DNA of 64,000 bases from Daejeonia sp002484105 (lineage in GTDB: Bacteria > Bacteroidota > Bacteroidia > Flavobacteriales > Weeksellaceae), in NCBI RefSeq assembly GCF_051175565.1, contig NZ_CP195105.1:1302001-1366000 (forward strand), in the 5' to 3' direction. This document shows positions 53,735-62,600 of this stretch, in pieces. A program made the translations under genes and the position numbers. Below the pieces are notes generated by a model that searched no databases, was not told where the DNA came from, and worked only from the letters and a program-made list of their open reading frames with translations. The stretch's first letter is position 1, and every line of letters starts with the position of its first letter.

Positions 53735-56158
53735 GTGGTATTGAAAGAGCGTAATTCAGGTTTGATGCTGTTTTCGGATAACGATTCGGATAAAGGAATT
53801 CTGCGTGCGGTTACGAATCTTCAATCTGATTTTCAAAAAGTAACAGGGGTTCAGCCTACTCTTATTTCCCAAAGTTCCGGAGCGAACGGAATGCTCATCA
53901 TTATTGGTGAAGTTGGGAAAAGCAAGACCATTGATGCTTTAATCAAAGCTAAAAAAATTGATGGAAATTCAATCAAAGAAAAAAAAGAAAAATACATCAT
54001 TCAAAATATCAGCAATCCATTTCCCGGCGTTTCCGAAGCGATTGTGATTGCAGGAAGCGACAAACGCGGAACGATTTACGGAATTTACGAAATGTCGCAG
54101 CAGATTGGCGTTTCACCTTGGTATTATTGGGCAGATGTTCCGGTTGAGAAAAAAGAAAATCTATATTTTAAAAAAGGAATTTACACCGACGGAGAACCTG
54201 CCGTAGAATATCGCGGAATTTTCCTGAATGATGAAGAACCTTCGCTGGGAGGATGGGCGAGAGCGACTTTTGGAGGAATCAATTCTAAATTTTATGAAAA
54301 AGTTTTTGAATTGATTTTACGAATGAAAGGCAATTATATCTGGCCTGCAATGTGGGGAAAAGCTTTCTACGACGATGATCCTTTGAACGGGCCTTTAGCC
54401 AACGAAATGGGGATCATCATGGGAACTTCGCACCACGAACCGATGGCTCAGGCTCAAACCGATTGGCATCGATACATCAAAAAGAATAGTTTGCCGAATG
54501 TCTGGGATTATTCGAAAAATGAGAAAGTTTTGCAGGAATTCTGGAAATTGGGGCTTGAAAGAAGTAAAAATTGGGAAAAATTAGTCACCGTCGGAATGCG
54601 CGGCGACGGCGATGAAGCCATGGGAGAGGGAACTAATATTTCCTTGCTTGAAAAAATTGTGAAAGACCAGCGAAAAATTATTGCTGATGTAACAGGCAAA
54701 AAAGCAGAGAAAACACCTCAGGTTTGGGCTTTGTATAAAGAAGTTCAGGATTATTATGACACAGGAATGCGCGTTCCGGACGATGTGATTTTATTGTTTT
54801 GTGATGACAATTGGGGAAATGTGAGAAAACTTCCGGACCTTTCAAAACCTTTACACAAAGGCGGTTACGGTATGTATTACCACTTTGATTATGTGGGCGG
54901 ACCGAGAAATTCAAAATGGATTAATATTAGTCCGATTCAGAGAGTTTGGGAGCAGATGAATCTTTCTTATGAACATAAAGTGGATAAGGTTTGGGTCGTG
55001 AATGTGGGAGATTTGAAACCGATGGAATTTCCTATCAGCTTTTTCCTGGAAATGGCCTGGAATCCAAAGCAATTCAACTCAAAAAATCTTTTGAAATACA
55101 CTGAAAAATGGGCTGCACAACAATTTGGTGAAAAACATGCTAAGGAAATTGCAAGAATGATCAATCTTTATTCAAAATACAACCGTCGTGTAACGCCTGA
55201 AACACTGGATAGCAAAACCTATAGCCTGGAAAATTATCATGAATTCGAAACGGTTTTAAATGATTACAGAGCTTTGGCTATTGATGCACTGCATTTGAAA
55301 GAACAGATTCCTGCGGAATATCAGGATGCTTATTATCAGTTGGTTCTTTATCCTATCGATGCTTGCAGCAATTTGTATGAAATGTATTATGCCGTTGCCA
55401 AAAACAGGGAATTGGCTGCCAAATATGACTTAAAAGCAAATTATTATGCTGACAAAGTGAAAGAATGTTTTGAAAGAAATGCTTATTTGGATCATAAATA
55501 CAACCATGAGATTGCCGGCGGAAAGTGGCAGCATATGATGGACCAGATGAGAATAGGATATAAAACCTGGGCAGACGGAAAAGAAAATATAATGCCTGAA
55601 GTTACCTATGTATATGATGATAATGCTTCGAAAGAGAAAGTGTTTCAGGAGAAAAAGGGTTATGTTTCCATTGAGGCTGAAAATTTTGCAAGAATGAATA
55701 ATTCAGACCGGATCCATTGGGAAGTAATTCCTGATTTCGGGAAAACTAAATCCGGTGTGACGGCCTTTCCACAAAATGCGTATCCAAAACCTGATGAAAA
55801 TCTCTATCTGGAATATGATATAAATTTTGAATCAAAAGGTGAGTTTGAAGTTCAATTATTATTGGCTCCGACTTTGAATTTTAATCATAATAAAGGATTG
55901 CGTTATGAGATTTCTTTTGATGGCGGAACTCCGCAGATCGTCAATTTCAATGGTCATTACAAAGGCGAATTGGGAAGATGGCAATCTGAACATATCATTA
56001 AATCTATAACGAAACACCAGATTTCCCAACCTGGAAAACATACGCTGCGATTCCGTGTTCTGGAGCCGGGAATTGTGCTGGAAAAAATATTGATCAATAC
56101 AGGAGGTTTACAGCCTTCTTATCTGGGTGCACCGGAAAGTGAGATTTCAGGAAAATAA
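53735..56158 (+). CDS. GH115 alpha-glucuronidase, main body without signal peptide
   Basis: 807 codons from the first possible (GTG) start after a TGA at the IS junction. The sequence is GH115 throughout: N-terminal alpha/beta domain (AIVIAGSDKRGTIYGIYEMS), a TIM barrel with EYRGIFLNDEEPSL, MKGNYIWPAMW and MGTSHHEPM, a helical domain, and a C-terminal beta-sandwich (VSIEAENFARMN). GH115 enzymes remove 4-O-methylglucuronic acid from internal xylose residues, a job GH67 cannot do. Without its export signal this product, if translated at all, would stay in the cytoplasm away from polymer substrate. The first ATG in frame is at 53762. Confidence 0.85.
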   Translation: MVLKERNSGLMLFSDNDSDKGILRAVTNLQSDFQKVTGVQPTLISQSSGANGMLIIIGEVGKSKTIDALIKAKKIDGNSIKEKKEKYIIQNISNPFPGVSEAIVIAGSDKRGTIYGIYEMSQQIGVSPWYYWADVPVEKKENLYFKKGIYTDGEPAVEYRGIFLNDEEPSLGGWARATFGGINSKFYEKVFELILRMKGNYIWPAMWGKAFYDDDPLNGPLANEMGIIMGTSHHEPMAQAQTDWHRYIKKNSLPNVWDYSKNEKVLQEFWKLGLERSKNWEKLVTVGMRGDGDEAMGEGTNISLLEKIVKDQRKIIADVTGKKAEKTPQVWALYKEVQDYYDTGMRVPDDVILLFCDDNWGNVRKLPDLSKPLHKGGYGMYYHFDYVGGPRNSKWINISPIQRVWEQMNLSYEHKVDKVWVVNVGDLKPMEFPISFFLEMAWNPKQFNSKNLLKYTEKWAAQQFGEKHAKEIARMINLYSKYNRRVTPETLDSKTYSLENYHEFETVLNDYRALAIDALHLKEQIPAEYQDAYYQLVLYPIDACSNLYEMYYAVAKNRELAAKYDLKANYYADKVKECFERNAYLDHKYNHEIAGGKWQHMMDQMRIGYKTWADGKENIMPEVTYVYDDNASKEKVFQEKKGYVSIEAENFARMNNSDRIHWEVIPDFGKTKSGVTAFPQNAYPKPDENLYLEYDINFESKGEFEVQLLLAPTLNFNHNKGLRYEISFDGGTPQIVNFNGHYKGELGRWQSEHIIKSITKHQISQPGKHTLRFRVLEPGIVLEKILINTGGLQPSYLGAPESEISGK

Positions 56159-56189
56159 TTATTCTTCATTTTTAAAATTTAAAATTAAT

Positions 56190-56224
56190 AACCACTCAAA
56201 GACAATTCTTTGAGTGGTTTTTTT
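56190..56224 (+). terminator. Terminator after the GH115 gene
   Basis: AACCACTCAAAG pairs with CTTTGAGTGGTT (12 bp perfect, 6-base loop), followed by a T-run. It marks the end of the long operon that began near 35615. Confidence 0.9.
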
Positions 56225-56837
56225 ATTTTGTATCCGATATAATTTCTTTTTTTAATTTTTGAAGACTATTTCGGGGAATCTAAAATTGATTTTCAGATTA
56301 AATTTGCACTTAAATCAATAAAAAATGATGATGTTTTTAGAATTTTGAGAATAAATATTGGTTTTTTCGTGTATTTGTATAAATACTTATCATAATCTAT
56401 GATTACACAGTAAATACACTTTTAAATTTTCATTTTTAGAATATGCTTTTAAATCGATATTTCAATGTTGCATAATCATTAACATAATGATAACTTAATC
56501 ATAATTAATTCAAATTTAAATTATTCTATTAGATAATAATTTCTAAAAATATTGTGAATTTTAGTGGTTTTAGTGTTGTTTGATTGTGTTATTTATTATA
56601 TTAGTGTTAAAATAACACTTAATAATTTAGTTAATATGAAAGCAAAAATTTACTCTTTCCGATAATCCGAGGTAGGATTAAACAAAAATAAAAATTAGTT
56701 CGAAACTTATTTTTAATTCCTTTTACAACAATTTTTCATTCTCTCTACAAAGATGCTTTCCAAAACAGCATCCGGTCATTCTTATGCCTTAGCTGAAAAA
56801 ATAAAAATTCAAAAACTATTGTAAAAATCTTTAAGCT
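56225..56837 (+). promoter_or_regulatory. Promoter/leader region of the GH30 gene
   Basis: 613 AT-rich bases without a gene. Visible elements are ATACTTATCATA (56383-56394, shared with the gaps around the regulators), AGTGTTGTTT (56572-56581), the palindrome AGTGTTA-AAA-TAACACT (56603-56619) and a leader hairpin TAATCC-GAGGTA-GGATTA (56663-56680). No exact TAnnTTTG was found, so the start of transcription is not placed. Confidence 0.5.
56603..56619. promoter_or_regulatory. 17-bp palindrome, candidate operator
   Basis: Perfect 7-bp arms AGTGTTA/TAACACT lie around AAA. A related half-site, AGTGTTGTTT, occurs 31 bases upstream, in the GH3 promoter region (59706) and near 193. Confidence 0.45.
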
Positions 56838-59561
56838 ATGAAAAAAACTATTTTAAAATCACTTGGCCAACTTGCCTTTATTGCAATGGCATTTCTAAGT
56901 TTTTTGGTAGATGCGCAAACACCAAAAGTCCGTATCGACAACACTACACCCAGACAGAAAATCACAGGTTTTGGTGGTTTTGTTTGTAGCCCTCAGTTCG
57001 CTTATAACCATATGACAACTGCTGAAATACAAAAAATGTGGGGAGCAAATAGCGAAGCAGGCTATAATATTATGAGACTATACATCCCTACAAGTAGAGA
57101 TAATTGGAATTTGGTTTTAGAAACAGCTCAATTAGCCAAATCTTTAGGTCTTATCATTTTTGCGAGCCCTTGGTCGCCACCTGCAGAATGGAAAACCAAT
57201 GGTAATGATGCTGGAACTTATAACGGTGTAGAAGGTTTTCTGAAAGAAGAAAATTATGCAGATTTTGCCAATTATCTGAATGATTTTGTGGTATATCTCA
57301 GAAATAACGGAGTAGAATTAGATGCTATTTCGCTTCAAAATGAGCCAGATTATGTGGTTACTTATGCAGGATGTTCTTATACGCCTGCCCAAATGACCAA
57401 TTTTCTTAAGAATTACTCTGATGTCATTTCTTGTAAAATTATAGCGCCTGAAACAGTAGGAATGTCTAATACTTTTGCCACAGCATTGCAAGCTGCGGAT
57501 GTATTACCTAAATTCGAAATTTATGCTGGGCATCAGTACGGAGGAATTGGTTCTACGTATAAAGGTTTTCAAAATACAGATAAAGAAATTTGGATGACAG
57601 AATTCTTAATCAATTGGAATGCTAATGGTGGGAGTAGAAACTTTACTTGGAATACAGATGCTTTTGATTTTGCAAAAAGTATCAATGATGTAATGGTAGG
57701 CGGAGGAAATGCTTGGATTCATTATGCTACAAAAAGATACTACGGAATGCTAGGTGATGGGCAATTCGGAACTACTACAGGTGAAATTACCAAAAGAGGT
57801 TATATTCTTTCTCATTTTGCTAAATATACTACAGGTTACAGAAGATTAGATGCTATCTGGAGTGATCAAGGTTCTATGCAAGGTTCTGCTTATATAAATA
57901 ATACGGGAGATAAAGTAACGCTTATGGTTTTCAATTCTTCTGCAAATACGTATAATCTTAAAGCAGATTTGCCTTTTTATACTACTTCGGCTCAGAAGAT
58001 TTTGACTAATGAGACTACTAATATGAGCTCTTCTAGTCTTAGTTTTACTGAAACATTTCGCCCAACTATCCAGATTGAGCCATATAGTGTGATTACCTAT
58101 GTTTTTAATAAAAGTAAAACTAGAGAGGTTTCTAATATGACTGGTCAAGATGTAAATTATAATAAAATAGAAACGCAAACAACCACAAATTCTGCATTTG
58201 GAACGGCTTATCAGTTGAGTGGTAAAACAGCTACTTTATATAATCCAACACCATTAATCAGTGCTAATACTACAGCAGCAAACGGATATTTAAGTTTAGA
58301 TGACCGTTATAATAAATTAGTATTCCATGTAAACAGCTATACTACAAGTAATTTACCTACTTCTTCTAATACTACCCTTTATTATGTAGATAATGCAGGG
58401 GTAGTGAAATCTTACAATTATGGAACGCTAAATTTACCATCATCTGGTTCTACTAATTTTGATTTGGTTTTTGATATTTCTAGAGCGGTACTTACTACAG
58501 GTTGCAAAGGGATTTTAGGACTTAGAAACGGTAATTACAGTTCAGTTCTTACCTTTAATTTTGGCGATGTCTATTTTGCAATTTCAAATGAAAAAGCAAT
58601 GAAGTTTGCGGGCGTTTATTCCGATGGAGATAGCAACCTGATGGATGTTTATGAAAATACATATTACACGTCATTGGATTTTACCAGTGTAACAGGGATC
58701 AATACTTCAGCTAACTGGAAAAGTAAAATGGCGAATAGTAACAGTATTTTTTATGTTAATTCAGGTTCAGGCTTTATAAATTCCAAAGCTGCCAACTCAA
58801 ATGTAGTTTCAGGAACTGTTGCTGCATCATTGGAATTATCCGATCAGGGCGGTGACTTTAATGCACCTTTCGCTTTCACTGCAACAGCCGCATCATATAC
58901 AAAAACATTGAATGGATATGCCGTGATTGTATTGCCATTTGAAGCTAATGTTCCGGTTGGTGTACAGGCTTACAATATGCTGCCTTCGTCATCAAAAGTT
59001 TTATGCACCAGTGTTCCGAATGGAAAAATTTCTGCTAATACTCCAGTGTTGATTAATGGAAACGGAACGTTTACTTTCACAGGATCAGGATCTGTTTCTA
59101 CACCAAAAGCGATTGTTTCTAATCAGTTCAATGCAGATTACAGCACGGTAAAAGCTTACACAGGAGGATATGTTCTCAAAACAGTTGGGGGAGTTACAGG
59201 ATTCTATAAAATAAGCAGTGGAAGCGAGACTGTTGCGGCGTTTAGCGCTTATATTTCTGAAGAAAATGCTTATTCTGCTTCACTTCTGCCATTGGAGTTT
59301 GAAACACTTGCTGTTCAGGGTATATCTGATTCCAAATTGCAGCTTTATCCAAATCCTGCTAAAAACGAGATCTTTATTAATTGGAAATCGTCCGATGCAG
59401 CTTATTCGATTATTGATGCTAACGGAAGCCTGATCTCAAATCAATCGAAACTTGTCAGTGGTAAAAATAGAATTGATATTTCTAAACTTACTTCCGGAGT
59501 ATATTTTATTGAAATATATGAATCTGGGAAACGCATCAGAACTAAATTTATAAAACAATAA
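56838..59561 (+). CDS. GH30 xylanase/glucuronoxylanase-like enzyme with T9SS sorting domain
   Basis: A 907-residue exported protein. Residues 28-430 form a GH30 catalytic barrel with side beta-domain. The acid/base is Glu169 in SLQNEPDY and the nucleophile is Glu255 in IWMTEFL. The open cleft motifs (ITGFGGFVCSPQF, SPWSPPAEWK) resemble the xylan-active subfamilies rather than glucosylceramidases. Residues about 430-820 are beta-rich regions of unknown role. The last 75 residues are a type A T9SS sorting domain (LQLYPNPAKNEIFINW, ISKLTSGVYFIEIYESGK), so it is delivered to the surface or medium. The first two-thirds are more AT-rich than the end, as if fused from two sources. Confidence 0.88.
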   Translation: MKKTILKSLGQLAFIAMAFLSFLVDAQTPKVRIDNTTPRQKITGFGGFVCSPQFAYNHMTTAEIQKMWGANSEAGYNIMRLYIPTSRDNWNLVLETAQLAKSLGLIIFASPWSPPAEWKTNGNDAGTYNGVEGFLKEENYADFANYLNDFVVYLRNNGVELDAISLQNEPDYVVTYAGCSYTPAQMTNFLKNYSDVISCKIIAPETVGMSNTFATALQAADVLPKFEIYAGHQYGGIGSTYKGFQNTDKEIWMTEFLINWNANGGSRNFTWNTDAFDFAKSINDVMVGGGNAWIHYATKRYYGMLGDGQFGTTTGEITKRGYILSHFAKYTTGYRRLDAIWSDQGSMQGSAYINNTGDKVTLMVFNSSANTYNLKADLPFYTTSAQKILTNETTNMSSSSLSFTETFRPTIQIEPYSVITYVFNKSKTREVSNMTGQDVNYNKIETQTTTNSAFGTAYQLSGKTATLYNPTPLISANTTAANGYLSLDDRYNKLVFHVNSYTTSNLPTSSNTTLYYVDNAGVVKSYNYGTLNLPSSGSTNFDLVFDISRAVLTTGCKGILGLRNGNYSSVLTFNFGDVYFAISNEKAMKFAGVYSDGDSNLMDVYENTYYTSLDFTSVTGINTSANWKSKMANSNSIFYVNSGSGFINSKAANSNVVSGTVAASLELSDQGGDFNAPFAFTATAASYTKTLNGYAVIVLPFEANVPVGVQAYNMLPSSSKVLCTSVPNGKISANTPVLINGNGTFTFTGSGSVSTPKAIVSNQFNADYSTVKAYTGGYVLKTVGGVTGFYKISSGSETVAAFSAYISEENAYSASLLPLEFETLAVQGISDSKLQLYPNPAKNEIFINWKSSDAAYSIIDANGSLISNQSKLVSGKNRIDISKLTSGVYFIEIYESGKRIRTKFIKQ

Positions 59562-59589
59562 TTATCTTATTTTCAAATCAAGTTTTATT

Positions 59590-59622
59590 AAAAGTCACCC
59601 GTTTATTCTGGTGACTTTTTTT
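59590..59622 (+). terminator. Terminator after the GH30 gene
   Basis: AAAAGTCACC pairs with GGTGACTTTT (10 bp, 10-base loop), with a T-run continuing. The GH30 gene is thus a single-gene unit. Confidence 0.85.
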
Positions 59623-59705
59623 AATTAATATGAGCTAAAATCCTATTATTCGAATATAAAAAAATTGGTCAGTAACCAAGCTGCAAATATTATTATTTTA
59701 AATTA

Positions 59706-59747
59706 AGTGTTGTTTATACATTTATTAGAAATAGAATCTTATATTTG
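59706..59747 (+). promoter_or_regulatory. Promoter region of the GH3 gene
   Basis: A -7 TATATTTG lies at 59740-59747, 60 bases before the ATG. The motif AGTGTTGTTTATACA (59706-59720) sits just above where a -33 box would be and repeats the 10-mer found upstream of GH30. Confidence 0.5.
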
Positions 59748-59807
59748 TTAATAATCAATATCGAATGTCAGTCTTTGAAATCAATCTGATATTTTAAATC
59801 AATTATA

Positions 59808-62435
59808 ATGAAAAGAATCCTGTTTTCCTTATCGGTCTTAATCTGCGCACTCTCTTCCGCACAGAATTTTAAATACCCTTTCCAGGATCCCAAACTTCCA
59901 GTCGAACAAAGAATCGAAAATCTTCTCGGATTATTAACGGTTGATGAAAAAATCGGAATGATGATGGATAATTCCAAAGCAGTTCCCAGATTAGATATTC
60001 CGGGTTACGGTTGGTGGAACGAAGCGCTTCACGGCGTGGCGAGAGCGGGAACAGCAACGGTTTTTCCTCAAGCGATAGGAATGGCGGCAACCTGGGACGT
60101 TCCTGAACATCTCAAAACGTTTGAAATGATTTCTGATGAAGCCAGAGCGAAATATAATAAATCTTTTGACGAATCCCAAAAAACCGGACGCTATGAAGGT
60201 TTGACTTTCTGGACGCCGAATATCAATATTTTCCGTGATCCGAGATGGGGAAGAGGTCAGGAAACCTATGGCGAAGATCCTTATTTAACATCAGTTTTGG
60301 GCGTTGCTGCCGTAAAAGGTTTACAGGGAAATGATCCGAAATATTTCAAAACCCACGCTTGCGCCAAACATTTTGCCGTTCACAGCGGCCCGGAATGGAA
60401 CCGTCATTCTTACAACGCCGAAGTTTCAAAACGAGATTTGTATGAAACCTATCTTCCGGCTTTCAAAGCATTGGTTTTGGAAGGAAATGTGCGGGAAGTG
60501 ATGTGCGCTTACAATGCGTTCGACGGACAACCTTGCTGTGCTAACAATACTTTGTTAACCGAAATTCTTCGCGGAAAATGGAACTACGATGGAATGGTCG
60601 TTTCCGATTGTTGGGCTTTGGCAGATTTCTACCAGAAACAATATCACGGAACGCACCCCGACGAAAAAAGTACGGCAGCAGATGCTTTGAAACATTCGAC
60701 AGATTTGGAATGTGGCGATATTTACAACAATCTCAATAAATCTTTAGCAAGCGGATTAATCACCGAAAAAGACTTAGACATTTCAATGCGCAGAATTTTG
60801 AAAGGTTGGTTTGAATTGGGAATGCTCGATCCGAAATCTTCCGTTCACTGGAATTCCATTCCATATTCTGTGGTGGATTCTGAAGAGCATAAAAAACAGG
60901 CTCTAAAAATGGCTCAGAAATCTATTGTTTTGATGAAAAACGAGAATAATGTTTTGCCTTTAAATAAAAACATCAAAAAAATCGCCGTGGTCGGTCCGAA
61001 TGCTGATGACGGATTGATGCAGTTGGGAAATTATAACGGAACACCTTCATCCATTGTAACGATTTTGGATGGAATTAAAACCAAATTTCCAAACGCTGAA
61101 ATTATTTATGAAAAAGGAACTGAAGTTGCCGATCCGTCTTCCAGAACTTCGCTTTACCAAAACTTTTTAAGCCAGAAAAACGGCAAAAAAGGAATGAAAG
61201 TAGCGTTTTTCAACAATAATGAATTTAAAGGAACTCCCGCTAATGTTTCTGTAAATAAAAGCGGAATCAACTACAACAGCTTTGGCGGAACACAGCTTGC
61301 CCCGAACGTGGGAAGAGAAAATACTTCGGCGATTATTTCCGGTGTTTTCAAGAGTCCTTACACGGGCGATGTGATTCTTTCGCCTTCAACATCCGATATT
61401 TACACACTTTTTGTTGACGGAAAAGAAATTGCCACCAGAAAAGGTCCAGACGCCAGACATCCTTCAGAGTTTCCCGTGAAAATGGAAAAAGGAAAAGAGT
61501 ATAACATTGAATTGCGTCACACTCAAAAAGGAAAATATGTAAGCATCACATTTGACGTGTACAGAAAAGACCCTGTGAATTTCACTGCGGTTAGGGAAAA
61601 AGTGAAAGATGCGGATGTCATTGTTTTTGCAGGCGGACTTTCTCCAAGTCTGGAAGGCGAAGAAATGATGGTGAATGCAGAAGGTTTCAAAGGCGGCGAT
61701 AAAACGTCCATCGATCTACCGAAAGTTCAGCGCGAATTGCTGGCTGAATTAAGAAAAACAGGGAAACCAGTCGTTTTTGTCCTTTGTACCGGAAGTTCAC
61801 TCGGTTTAGCGCAGGATGAAAAAAACTACGATGCGTTGATTAACGCTTGGTATGGCGGACAATCTGGCGGAACTGCGGTTGCGGATGTTTTGGCAGGAGA
61901 TTACAATCCGTCCGGAAGATTACCGATTACGTTCTACAAAAACCTGGAACAGCTTGATAATAATTTGTCTAAAACCAGCAAACATCAAGGCTTTGAAAAC
62001 TATGATATGAAGGGAAGAACCTACCGTTATATGACGGAAAAACCGTTGTATGCTTTCGGACACGGGTTGAGTTATTCAAAATTTGCTTACGGAAATGCTC
62101 AACTGAACAAAAGCACCATCAATTCTAATGAAAATGTGACGATTACTGTTCCTGTTACCAATAATTCGGAAAGAGATGGAGAGGAAGTAGTTCAGGTTTA
62201 TGTGAAAAGAAATAATGATCCTTCGGCGCCAGTAAAGACTTTGAGAGCTTTTGAAAGGATTTTGATTAAATCTAAGGAAACAAAAAATATCCAGTTAACA
62301 ATTTCTAAAGATTCATTTAAATTTTATGATGAAAAAATAGATGATTTGGCTCCGAAAACAGGAGATTACACCATTTTCTACGGCGGAACTTCCGATGAAT
62401 CCGGATTGAAAAGCCTTCAATTACAAGTTAAATAA
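59808..62435 (+). CDS. GH3 beta-xylosidase-like enzyme with PA14 insert
   Basis: An 875-residue secreted GH3 enzyme. The N-terminal TIM barrel carries nucleophile Asp267 in GMVVSDCWA, with the substrate motifs YGWWNEALHGVAR and KHFAVHSGPEWNR common in xylosidase branches. The C-terminal alpha/beta sandwich is interrupted by a PA14-like insert (about residues 460-590; SPSTSDIYTLFVDGKE, YNIELRHTQKG). A fibronectin-III-like tail ends the protein. It releases xylose from the non-reducing ends of xylo-oligosaccharides, or possibly another beta-linked sugar. It has its own promoter-like element and is followed by paired REP-like palindromes. Confidence 0.9.
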   Translation: MKRILFSLSVLICALSSAQNFKYPFQDPKLPVEQRIENLLGLLTVDEKIGMMMDNSKAVPRLDIPGYGWWNEALHGVARAGTATVFPQAIGMAATWDVPEHLKTFEMISDEARAKYNKSFDESQKTGRYEGLTFWTPNINIFRDPRWGRGQETYGEDPYLTSVLGVAAVKGLQGNDPKYFKTHACAKHFAVHSGPEWNRHSYNAEVSKRDLYETYLPAFKALVLEGNVREVMCAYNAFDGQPCCANNTLLTEILRGKWNYDGMVVSDCWALADFYQKQYHGTHPDEKSTAADALKHSTDLECGDIYNNLNKSLASGLITEKDLDISMRRILKGWFELGMLDPKSSVHWNSIPYSVVDSEEHKKQALKMAQKSIVLMKNENNVLPLNKNIKKIAVVGPNADDGLMQLGNYNGTPSSIVTILDGIKTKFPNAEIIYEKGTEVADPSSRTSLYQNFLSQKNGKKGMKVAFFNNNEFKGTPANVSVNKSGINYNSFGGTQLAPNVGRENTSAIISGVFKSPYTGDVILSPSTSDIYTLFVDGKEIATRKGPDARHPSEFPVKMEKGKEYNIELRHTQKGKYVSITFDVYRKDPVNFTAVREKVKDADVIVFAGGLSPSLEGEEMMVNAEGFKGGDKTSIDLPKVQRELLAELRKTGKPVVFVLCTGSSLGLAQDEKNYDALINAWYGGQSGGTAVADVLAGDYNPSGRLPITFYKNLEQLDNNLSKTSKHQGFENYDMKGRTYRYMTEKPLYAFGHGLSYSKFAYGNAQLNKSTINSNENVTITVPVTNNSERDGEEVVQVYVKRNNDPSAPVKTLRAFERILIKSKETKNIQLTISKDSFKFYDEKIDDLAPKTGDYTIFYGGTSDESGLKSLQLQVK

Positions 62436-62501
62436 TTATATCTGTAATAATCGTGGAATCATATTTTGAAAATAATTAATTACTAGAAGACAAAAAGAAA
62501 C

Positions 62502-62570
62502 CGCTCCGTAGGAGCGTCATATGTGTAGAAATTAAGAATGGAAGGTCAAGCAGAACTCCGTAGGAGTTCT
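62502..62570. repeat. Paired intergenic palindromes (REP-like)
   Basis: CGCTCC-GTA-GGAGCG (62502-62516) and AGAACTCC-GTA-GGAGTTCT (62552-62570) are two perfect hairpins sharing the CTCCGTAGGAG core. They lie between the GH3 and GH51 genes, in the same style as the pair at 29591-29670. Confidence 0.65.
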
Positions 62571-62600
62571 ATCTAAGTTCCTCCAAAATAAAATTAATCA

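Larger units (their letters stand above)
52240..56158 (+). pseudogene. GH115 alpha-glucuronidase gene interrupted by an IS4-family element
   Basis: The 5' piece (52240-52295) encodes MNFTKNISLFLTLLSIFF plus two bases of the next codon. The 3' piece resumes at 53689 in the same frame (VKAADPFISFTKTENSVV). Removing 52296-53688, that is the element plus one copy of the 9-bp duplication, yields an 841-codon gene with an ordinary signal peptide, the normal size for GH115. As it stands, the first piece runs into the element and stops after 23 codons. The main body has lost its start and export signal. A gene knocked out recently by insertion is the natural reading. Confidence 0.93.
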
